This document shows positions 17,436-23,323 of a stretch of DNA of 24,571 bases, in pieces. The notes under the pieces are model-generated. The model saw nothing but the letters and a program-made list of their open reading frames with translations. It was not told the DNA's origin and did no database searches. Where the stretch lies: assembly GCA_964528095.1 (NCBI GenBank), contig CAZGSG010000060.1:1-24571 (forward strand). The letters run 5' to 3'. The translations under genes and the position numbers were made by a program. Position 1 is the stretch's first letter. Every line of letters starts with the position of its first letter. Origin of the DNA: CAZGSG01 sp964528095 (GTDB lineage: Bacteria > Bacteroidota > Bacteroidia > Chitinophagales > Chitinophagaceae).

Positions 17436-17687
17436 TTATTTATGAACAGGGGCCAGCTTGGCAGTTTTTGTTGATACAGGAGCTACTTTTGAAGCTGGTG
17501 CATATTTTAAGGCAGGAGCAATTTTTGCATCCTTCTTACTTCCTGTTTTCCCCAATTGCTTGTCAACCCTGTTTTTCACCAGTGTATCAGCTACTGGTTT
17601 TACTGTTTCTTTTTGCACATTTGTCTTTTGCGCTTTAAGACCGGTTATAATTAAAAAGGCGCTTAAAATGGTAATTATTTTTTTCAT
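17436..17687 (-). CDS. Small exported lysine/alanine/proline-rich protein
   Basis: 83 residues: signal peptide 1-20 (MKKIITILSAFLIITG, then LKAQ) and a 63-residue basic mature part with 14 lysines. The second half is a loose repeat of APxxK units (IAPALKYAPASKVAPVSTK, then TAKLAPVHK), reminiscent of histone H1 tails; likely unstructured. I recognise no family. It is first in the P2 unit, with its start about 27 bases past the second promoter box, and is followed by two SET-domain genes. The Lys-Ala-Pro composition next to lysine-methyltransferase-like proteins suggests it may be modified before export, or may bind polyanions at the surface. The long antisense ORF across it is a composition artefact. 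Confidence 0.75.
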   Translation of the reverse strand: MKKIITILSAFLIITGLKAQKTNVQKETVKPVADTLVKNRVDKQLGKTGSKKDAKIAPALKYAPASKVAPVSTKTAKLAPVHK

Positions 17688-17713
17688 TATTTTCTGTATT
17701 AATTATTATTCTG

Positions 17714-17762
17714 TAAAAATAGATGGGTCATTGAGACCGGTCAATCGTTAAAAAGGATGATT
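17714..17762 (-). promoter_or_regulatory. Promoter P2 with dyad operator
   Basis: Minus strand: dyad AATCA-N10-CGATT (17743-17762; one mismatch from the perfect repeat), TTG at 17742-17744, 20 bases, TATTTTTA (17714-17721). It aligns with P1 and P3 over about 49 bases. Start codon of the lysine-rich protein lies 27 bases downstream of the second box. Confidence 0.78.
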
Positions 17763-17804
17763 ATTACCAGCAATGAACAGAAATAAGATGAGTGCCCTCT
17801 TCAT
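17748..17804 (-). pseudogene. Truncated signal-peptide ORF abutting P2
   Basis: An 18-codon ORF, MKRALILFLFIAGNNHPF, begins like a signal peptide and stops inside the P2 dyad. It is either the 5' stump of a lost secreted-protein gene or chance. It suggests that P2 was joined to older DNA at this point. Confidence 0.35.
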
Positions 17805-17814
17805 AATTGAAATT

Positions 17815-17940
17815 TTATAGGCTAAAATAATTTGAGCAACCGGCGGGAACAGCATAATTGATACTGCCGAATGTATTTTTTTTCGTGTAAGATGGCATGG
17901 CTAATAACAAGAAAATGGTTGATAAAAACAGTTTGCTCAT
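17815..17940 (-). pseudogene. Short signal-peptide ORF after the M48 gene, probable 5' gene remnant
   Basis: A 41-codon ORF starting 10 bases after the M48 stop codon, in the position of a third operon gene. It begins MSKLFLSTIFLLLAMPSYTK, a good signal peptide, followed by only about 20 residues (NTFGSINYAVPAGCSNYFSL) and a stop. The frame crosses an A8 run, where slippage would change the product. I think it is the truncated front of an exported-protein gene, though a genuine small secreted peptide is possible. Together with the next stump it fills the 263-base gap above P2. Confidence 0.4.
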
Positions 17941-17950
17941 TGGGTTCGTT

Positions 17951-18757
17951 TTATGGTTGGTGGTAGTATTTGCCTTTTATCTCAGGAATCAATGCGGATA
18001 GTTTTTTAATCCTGGTTTCATCCGAGGGGTGTGTAGATAGGAATTCCGGCACTTTGTTTTTATTGTCCGCGGCCATACGTTGCCAGAAGGGAATGGCTTC
18101 CCCGGGATCATAGCCGGCGATAGCGGCAAAAATCAACCCAAGTTTATCGGCTTCGCTTTCCTGCATACGGCTATTGGGCAATGCCAGCGCAAGATTAGAA
18201 CCTACCATATATAGTCCGAGAAACAACGCCTGTGTTTCGATCTTTTTTTCTTTCAATGCTTCCTGCAATACCACACCACCCAGGTTGATGAGCAAACCCT
18301 GGCTCATACGTTCGTTGCCATGCCGGGCGATAGCATGTGCAATTTCATGTCCCATTACCACGGCCAGCGCGTTTTCATTTTTTGTATACGGCAAAAGCCC
18401 TGTGTACACCACCACTTTACCGCCGGGCATACACCAGGCATTTACTGTAGCGGCATCAATGGTGTTATAATCCCACTTAAAATTCCTGAGGTCTTTGCTC
18501 ATATTGTTTTGCCGCATGTAGGTTTCTACTGCTTGTTGGATCCTTGTACCTACTCTTGTTACCATCTGTGCCCGTTCATCATATTGGGTAAGCGTAGCGC
18601 TGTTTTTTACTACCGAATCATATTCGGTTAGTGCCATTGCTGTTATCATCGCATCCGGTACTAAGTTTATTTGCCTGCGGCCGGTAACGGGTACGGTTTT
18701 ACAACTGGCCGCCACTACAGCCAGCAGTATGCATAATGAAATGATTTGTTTTCGCAT
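17951..18757 (-). CDS. M48-family zinc metalloprotease, lipoprotein
   Basis: 268 residues with a lipobox (VVAASC, lipidated Cys19) and the following KTVPVTGRRQ typical of LoiP/YcaL-like envelope peptidases. The zinc site is complete: HEIAH at 137-141 and ESEADKLG at 200-207, with E200 the likely third ligand. The C-terminal STHPSDETRIKKL motif is also typical of the family. These enzymes degrade or process misfolded envelope proteins from the periplasmic face of the membrane. The gene lies 18 bases after the Hcp-like gene, so both are expressed from P3. Pairing suggests quality control or processing of the exported neighbours; this is inference. Confidence 0.92.
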   Translation of the reverse strand: MRKQIISLCILLAVVAASCKTVPVTGRRQINLVPDAMITAMALTEYDSVVKNSATLTQYDERAQMVTRVGTRIQQAVETYMRQNNMSKDLRNFKWDYNTIDAATVNAWCMPGGKVVVYTGLLPYTKNENALAVVMGHEIAHAIARHGNERMSQGLLINLGGVVLQEALKEKKIETQALFLGLYMVGSNLALALPNSRMQESEADKLGLIFAAIAGYDPGEAIPFWQRMAADNKNKVPEFLSTHPSDETRIKKLSALIPEIKGKYYHQP

Positions 18758-18775
18758 GTATACTATTGCCAGTCG

Positions 18776-19399
18776 TTAAAAATTATTCCATGCCTGCCCC
18801 GCGACAGTGTCCCATCCTGATTTGGAAGAGGTCATGGCTCCTTTGATATTATAAGTATAATAAATCCAGCCAATGCGGCTGGCCTTCAGTTTTATTTTGG
18901 TTTTGCCACTTGTTAAATCATCTGTACAACTTTCAACTTTTATATCCTGCAGGACAATTTTAGAGGCAATTTGGTATTGTGGCGATTGACCGGGTCTATT
19001 ATCTACAACACTAAGCTCCGCGCTCGTTATTTTAGGCTGTACCTGCTGCATCTGTACAATGGGTGTTTTGTTGATACCGATGTCTTTTTTTAAGGCGGTG
19101 GGTGCAATGGAGGGTTTTGTATTCGGCACAATCGTTTGGCCGGGCGTGCCGGCCGCATTCATCATGTTACGAAACTCGGCTACATAAGTACCTGTGGAAA
19201 CTTCAATTTCAATAGTGGCGCTGTTGTCGGAGCCACCGGTATAACCGGTAATAATTACCTGATCCTCAAATAATTTCCTGGTAGAAGTCCCTTTTATTCT
19301 GGCCCCGTCATTTTTGATAAACTTTCCGTAGATCTCTTTATTCTGCGCAAAGAGGCCTGTAACGGCAAATGTGGCTAAGAGAAGAAATATTGATTTCAT
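18776..19399 (-). CDS. Exported Hcp-like (type VI tube-like) protein
   Basis: 207 residues; signal peptide 1-19 (MKSIFLLLATF, ending LFAQ). The mature part resembles the Hcp beta-barrel: IYGKFIKNDGARIKGTST, then FEDQVIITGYTGG near the N-terminus, and near the C-terminus SKIVLQDIKVESCTDD, IKLKASRIGWIYYTYN and SKSGWDTVAGQAWNNF, matching the Hcp pattern of strands ending in a Trp-containing tail. A Pro/Gln-rich stretch (about 85-120) splits the two halves. True Hcp proteins have no signal peptide and no other type VI gene is nearby, so this is not a secretion-system tube; it probably uses the fold for an extracellular or periplasmic role. First gene after P3, followed by an M48 protease. Confidence 0.6.
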   Translation of the reverse strand: MKSIFLLLATFAVTGLFAQNKEIYGKFIKNDGARIKGTSTRKLFEDQVIITGYTGGSDNSATIEIEVSTGTYVAEFRNMMNAAGTPGQTIVPNTKPSIAPTALKKDIGINKTPIVQMQQVQPKITSAELSVVDNRPGQSPQYQIASKIVLQDIKVESCTDDLTSGKTKIKLKASRIGWIYYTYNIKGAMTSSKSGWDTVAGQAWNNF

Positions 19400-19421
19400 T
19401 TTATTCTTAAATTTTATGTTG

Positions 19422-19470
19422 TAAAACTAGATTTGTCCGCAAGCCTGGTCAATCATTAAAAAGGGTGATT
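19422..19470 (-). promoter_or_regulatory. Promoter P3 with dyad operator
   Basis: Minus strand: perfect dyad AATCA-N10-TGATT (19451-19470), TTG at 19450-19452, 20 bases, TAGTTTTA (19422-19429), and the start codon 23 bases further on. The inner half-site overlaps the TTG box, as expected for an activator touching RNA polymerase. It lies in the divergent gap shared with the histidine kinase. Confidence 0.8.
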
Positions 19471-19489
19471 TTTCAGGACCTGGGCAGAA

Positions 19490-19509
19490 AATCATTAAAA
19501 AATATGATA
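19490..19509 (+). promoter_or_regulatory. Fourth dyad copy upstream of the kinase gene
   Basis: AATCA-N10-TGATA, one base from perfect, in the same orientation as the neighbouring P3 dyad read on the plus strand and 39 bases from it. It ends 57 bases before the kinase start. No matching TTG-N20-TA core follows, so it may serve autoregulation or extend P3 control. Confidence 0.55.
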
Positions 19510-19566
19510 GGAAATAGAGGGTTTGATTCCTTTTTTTGCTGTAGCGTAAAAACGGTAATTTGGGAT

Positions 19567-21507
19567 ATGAGGAAAATACTGCTACTATTATTTGCGGGAT
19601 TTATAACTGTTGACTTTCAGGGTCAGGCCATCATGAATGAAGACAGCCTCTTGAATTTATTATCCAAGGCTAAAGAAGACACCAACAAAGTGCTGCTGTA
19701 TATTGATATCGGCAACCAATACGAACAGAACGACCCGCAAAAAGCAGCCATCTTCTATTTACAGGCCGGTAACCTGAGCAAAAACCTGAATTACAAGAGA
19801 GGCATCATAAAGTTCATATCAAACTATACAGGTATTTTAAATGCAAAAGGGAAGTCTGACAGCTCTTTAATGCTCAACAGGCAATCCATACAAATTGCAA
19901 AAGAGCTGAATGATATTCTAATTATCGCGAAAGCAACGGCTAATACCGGCAACAGCTTTACTTTTCTTGGGCAATATGATAGCGCGGTTTATTATTATGA
20001 AGCATCCAAAAAGTATTTTGAAAAGATAAACGATCCCTATTTTTCTGCACGGATGAACGACCTTATCCAGAGTATATATTATCATTTAAGTCAATATGAA
20101 AAGGGGCTTCCCTATGGAAGGAAGGCGGTCCATTATTTTAGAGCGGAGGAAAAGGAAATAGAACTGGGGCAGGCTCTACTTAACCTGGCCAATAACTATC
20201 AATCGCTCAATTATAATGATTCGGCTTTAGCCTGTTACAAAGAAGGGCTCGCTATTGCTGCAAAAACAGGATATAAAGCACTGGAGCTTGCCTGCCTGAT
20301 AGGGACCGGCAATATTTATTTTCATCGCTACGATGCGGACAGAATGCGAGAATATCATGAAGCCGCGTTGACACTTAGCAGACAGATAAACGATATCGAA
20401 GGGGAGGTAATAGCAGGAAGGGGCATGGCACTTTATTATCTTTTAAAAAAAGATTTTGAAACAGCGAAAAACTATATTTCAGCATCACTTAAAATAGCGG
20501 ACAGCCTTGGTTTGAAGAAAGAAAGTATTGAAAATTTAAAGGTAATGTCAGGTATTTTATTTGGCTTGCACGACGTAGTGACCGCGGAAAGGTATTTAGA
20601 CAGCGCATCCATTATAGAAACCAGATTGAGAGGAGAGGAAATTCAAAACAAAACACTGCTTTTAGAAAAGAAATTTGAAACAGAAAAAAAAGAAACACAA
20701 ATAAAACTCCAGCAAGCGCAACTGAGGCAGAAAAGCAATCTTATTTATTTCCTGGTTGCGGGTGCCATAGGATTGCTCGTTATTTCTTTACTTACGTATC
20801 ACAATTACAGGAGTCGTCGAAAATTGCAGCAGGCCAGGATATATGAACTGGAAACCGAAACACAACTCACCGCCACAGAAGCTGTGCTAAAAGGCGAAGA
20901 GCAGGAACGTATCCGCCTGGCCAAAGACCTGCACGATGGATTGGGGGGCATGTTAAGCGGTATCAAATATTCTTTAAGTAATATGAAAGAAAATTTAATC
21001 ATGCTGCCTGACAATACGCAGGCTTTTGAGCGCAGCATTGATATGCTGGATAGTTCGATCAGAGAAATGCGCCGTGTTGCACACAACATGATGCCCGAAG
21101 TACTGGTAAAATACGGGCTGGATACGGCTCTTAGGGAATTTTGTAACGAAATCAACCGCAGCGGCGTATTGCATATAGTTTATCAATCTATTGAAATGGA
21201 AAAACGGCCGATAGAACAAACCGCTGCCGTTACCATTTACCGCATTGTGCAGGAGTTAGTGAATAATGCCATCAAACATGCTGCCGCAAAAAATGTGCTG
21301 GTACAGGCACATGCAACTGAGCAGGAGAAATTACTGGCTCTTACTGTAGAAGATGATGGAAAAGGGTTTGATACTAATCTGCTGAAACAAGTGGATGGAA
21401 TTGGCTGGCGGAACATTCAAAATCGTGTTGAGTTTTTAAAAGGAAGGATTGATATTCAATCTTCGCCCGGGAAAGGAACTTCTGTTATGATAGAAATTAC
21501 AATTTAA
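19567..21507 (+). CDS. TPR-containing sensor histidine kinase (HisKA_3 type)
   Basis: 646 residues from the ATG at 19567, chosen because it opens a signal peptide (MRKILLLLFAGF to FQGQA); an in-frame GTG at 19465 would add 34 unlikely residues and start inside the P3 operator. Periplasmic part: TPR repeats (for example DYNDSALACYKEGL-like units with AxxxYY patterns) and a coiled coil before a membrane helix at about 391-410 (LIYFLVAGAIGLLVISLL). Cytoplasmic part: HisKA_3 with H456 in KDLHDGLGGMLSGIK, then an ATP-binding domain with N566/N567 in ELVNNAIKHA, DDGKGFD at 596-602 and GIGWRNIQNRV. It phosphorylates the regulator encoded next, whose ATG overlaps its stop (TAATG). The dyad copy upstream suggests feedback. 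Confidence 0.93.
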   Translation: MRKILLLLFAGFITVDFQGQAIMNEDSLLNLLSKAKEDTNKVLLYIDIGNQYEQNDPQKAAIFYLQAGNLSKNLNYKRGIIKFISNYTGILNAKGKSDSSLMLNRQSIQIAKELNDILIIAKATANTGNSFTFLGQYDSAVYYYEASKKYFEKINDPYFSARMNDLIQSIYYHLSQYEKGLPYGRKAVHYFRAEEKEIELGQALLNLANNYQSLNYNDSALACYKEGLAIAAKTGYKALELACLIGTGNIYFHRYDADRMREYHEAALTLSRQINDIEGEVIAGRGMALYYLLKKDFETAKNYISASLKIADSLGLKKESIENLKVMSGILFGLHDVVTAERYLDSASIIETRLRGEEIQNKTLLLEKKFETEKKETQIKLQQAQLRQKSNLIYFLVAGAIGLLVISLLTYHNYRSRRKLQQARIYELETETQLTATEAVLKGEEQERIRLAKDLHDGLGGMLSGIKYSLSNMKENLIMLPDNTQAFERSIDMLDSSIREMRRVAHNMMPEVLVKYGLDTALREFCNEINRSGVLHIVYQSIEMEKRPIEQTAAVTIYRIVQELVNNAIKHAAAKNVLVQAHATEQEKLLALTVEDDGKGFDTNLLKQVDGIGWRNIQNRVEFLKGRIDIQSSPGKGTSVMIEITI

Positions 21508-22121
21508 TGAGAGCAAGTATTTTTATAGTAGATGACCATTATATGGTAATAGAGGGCATACGTTCTTTATTATATAATGAAAGAGATATCGAATGGCTGG
21601 GCCATGCTACCAATGCCCTATCCTGCCTGAGTTTCCTGAAACAGCAGCAACCTGATATAATACTGATGGATGTGAGCCTGCCTGATAAAAGCGGAACGGA
21701 ATTGTGCAAAGAGGTAAAGCTATTATATCCTGCAGTATTGGTTCTCGGACTCAGTACATTTAACCAACAGGCCATTATTCGTAACATGATGGATAACGGC
21801 GCGTCAGGATATGTACTGAAAAACGCCACAAAAATGGAATTGCTGGAAGCCATAAATATTGTGCTAAAAGGCAATACTTATTTCAGTAGAGAAGCGATTC
21901 ATTCATTGAAAGAATCCCGCACGTTGCAACCGATGATCACCCGGCGTGAAAAAGAAGTGTTACAATTAATTGCCGAAGGATTTACCAATGCAGAGATATC
22001 GGAAAAACTCTTTATCAGTATCCCCACTGTAAATACCCATCGCAAAAGTCTTTTAGAAAAATTTGAAGTAAAAAACACGGCTACGCTTATCGGCAAGGCA
22101 ACAAAGATGGGATTAGTTTAA
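21507..22121 (+). CDS. NarL/LuxR-family response regulator
   Basis: 204 residues. Receiver domain: acidic pair D9-D10, phosphorylation site D55 in IILMDVSLPD, S83 in LGLSTF and K105 in YVLKNA. The C-terminal helix-turn-helix (about 143-204) has the LuxR signature TRREKEVLQLIAEGFTNAEI and the recognition helix in SIPTVNTHRKSLLEKF. Translation is coupled to the kinase by a one-base overlap. NarL-type regulators bind short dyads as dimers; the AATCA-N10-TGATT repeats at three neighbouring promoters are the best candidate targets. The assignment of family is firm, the target sites are inferred. Confidence 0.95.
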   Translation: MRASIFIVDDHYMVIEGIRSLLYNERDIEWLGHATNALSCLSFLKQQQPDIILMDVSLPDKSGTELCKEVKLLYPAVLVLGLSTFNQQAIIRNMMDNGASGYVLKNATKMELLEAINIVLKGNTYFSREAIHSLKESRTLQPMITRREKEVLQLIAEGFTNAEISEKLFISIPTVNTHRKSLLEKFEVKNTATLIGKATKMGLV

Positions 22122-22382
22122 ACAGCCTATTTCTTTTAGGGATCCCCAGGTGGATGTACGCTTTGCGCCAGCGGGCGACAATATTCCTTTAAGATAAATC
22201 TGTTGGCACCACGACCAACCAGCTACATGTAAACTATGTAATTCATTCCCCAAATTGAGTAACACACAGAAGATTTCAAGGCATGGCTTTTAAGGAACAA
22301 TAATTGCGGCTTTTTATATGAAAAATAATCATATGGATAATTTTAATAACACTTTTGTAATCCCCTTCTAAATTTAAAAACC
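22122..22382. other. Gap of 261 bases after the response regulator
   Basis: No complete gene. A short plus-strand frame around 22140-22196 reads DPQVDVRFAPAGDNIPLR before a stop, with coding-like composition but no start; it may be the tail of a lost gene. The right end is A/T-rich and presumably holds the promoter of the next gene; no convincing boxes were found. Confidence 0.35.
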
Positions 22383-22778
22383 ATGAAACCTCGAAAAATA
22401 TGGTCAAACTTAGGTGTGAGCGATCTAAAGCGAACAACCGAATTTTATACGGCGTTAGGGTTTAGACCCAACGGCAAACATTCTGTTACCAAAGAATTGA
22501 CAAGTTTTTTAGTCGGTGATGATGATTTTGTAATGCACTTTTTTTTAAAGGACATACTTGAAACCAACATGAAAGTCAAAATAGCCGACACAAAAAATGC
22601 AATTGAAGTTATGTTTACGCTCTCTGCTGAAAGTAAGGACCAGGTAGACAAATGGGAGAAAGAAGTTGAGAAAGCAGGCGGAAAAATTATCTCCAGGCCA
22701 GAAGAATTTGGAGAAGGATATTACGGTTTTGTTTTTGCAGACCCTGACGGTCATACATTTAATGTATTCTATATGTAA
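22383..22778 (+). CDS. VOC-family (glyoxalase/bleomycin-resistance-like) protein
   Basis: 131 residues, cytoplasmic. Two beta-alpha-beta-beta-beta halves are visible: KIWSNLGVSDLKRTTEFYTALGF opens the first (residues 4 onward) and the second ends with GFVFADPDGHTFNVFYM, the common ending of this superfamily. The central ESKDQVDKWEKEVEKAGGKI matches the helix before the last strands. Such proteins bind a divalent metal and act as glyoxalases, dioxygenases or resistance proteins; this subgroup (MHFFLK in place of an N-terminal His ligand pattern) is usually annotated only as VOC family. It is not obviously linked to the two-component system before it. Function beyond the family cannot be read. 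Confidence 0.88.
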   Translation: MKPRKIWSNLGVSDLKRTTEFYTALGFRPNGKHSVTKELTSFLVGDDDFVMHFFLKDILETNMKVKIADTKNAIEVMFTLSAESKDQVDKWEKEVEKAGGKIISRPEEFGEGYYGFVFADPDGHTFNVFYM

Positions 22779-22788
22779 GCGGTTCCGG

Positions 22789-22959
22789 ATGATCAAAGAT
22801 GACAAAAACGGAAATCATAACAATTGTTGTTCTGCATTTGCAGACCAATTACATAAAAATATACAGAGAACCAGCGGCAAGACTTTAAAGAAAGAGCAAC
22901 TTTTACTCTATTTCAAAACCGGGAAGATGATCTCCGATAAAATAAAAGTATCATCATAA
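22789..22959 (+). CDS. Possible small cytoplasmic protein, 56 residues
   Basis: ORF starting 10 bases after the VOC gene: MIKDDKNGNHNN, a Cys-Cys pair, and a basic helical stretch RTSGKTLKKEQLLLYFKTG. No family recognised. The short gap to the VOC gene and the even codon pattern argue for a real gene, but length alone gives little support. Confidence 0.35.
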   Translation: MIKDDKNGNHNNCCSAFADQLHKNIQRTSGKTLKKEQLLLYFKTGKMISDKIKVSS

Positions 22960-22966
22960 ACAACCG

Positions 22967-23315
22967 TCAGATCGAAATCAAATTCTTCTGTTTCAGCGAG
23001 GCGTTTTTGAAGTCGGCTTTATTTGCAGGCAATACGGCTGCAAAAGTGTTGTTGCCGATGCTGTTTACAAAAACACCCATAGTGGAAGTAGTGGGTATAG
23101 CTGCGCATTGTTCACTTTTTGTCCTGGCCATATTGATTAAGCATTCTATCAAAGTTTTTCCTGGCACTGGGATCAATTTCAGACACCTTCTCATTTAGCT
23201 CTTTCATAGCTTCGGCAAGCCCTTTTATCAGCTTCCATTTGTTCTTTCCCTGGCTTTTGAGAAAAAACAACGGCTGATAGAAATATGTACAAAAAGAAGA
23301 GGGCTGTTTTTTCAT
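22967..23315 (-). pseudogene. Frameshifted secreted-protein gene, probably a decayed paralogue of the TPR protein N-terminus
   Basis: The frame from the ATG at 23315 gives MKKQPSSFCTYFYQ, not a signal peptide. Shifting by one base after the A6 run reveals TALFFLYIFLSAVVFSQ, a perfect signal peptide, followed by KPGKEQMEADK; a second shift near an A4 run returns to the ATG frame and reads GLAEAMKELNEKVSEIDPSA. That frame stops at QYGQDKK, while another frame continues with EQCAAIPTTSTMGVFVNS and ends at 22967. So at least three frameshifts affect one ancestral gene. The deduced start (signal peptide, Lys/Glu-rich helix, PxxRKNFDRMLNQYG) resembles the first 60 residues of the TPR protein at 14231-16318. 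It lies 8 bases after the next gene upstream. Sequencing error at A-runs is an alternative for the first two shifts. Confidence 0.6.
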
Positions 23316-23323
23316 GAATATGA

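Noticed and set aside
17458..17751. Hydrophobic 97-codon plus-strand ORF opposite the lysine-rich gene
   Set aside because: It is the antisense of a Lys/Ala/Pro-rich sequence and covers promoter P2; no family resemblance.
18776..19399. Type VI secretion locus
   Set aside because: Only an Hcp-like protein with a signal peptide is present; no sheath, baseplate, VgrG or ATPase gene in the window.
19465..19566. GTG start at 19465 for the histidine kinase
   Set aside because: It begins inside the P3 dyad and puts 34 polar and Cys-containing residues before a clear signal peptide starting at 19567.
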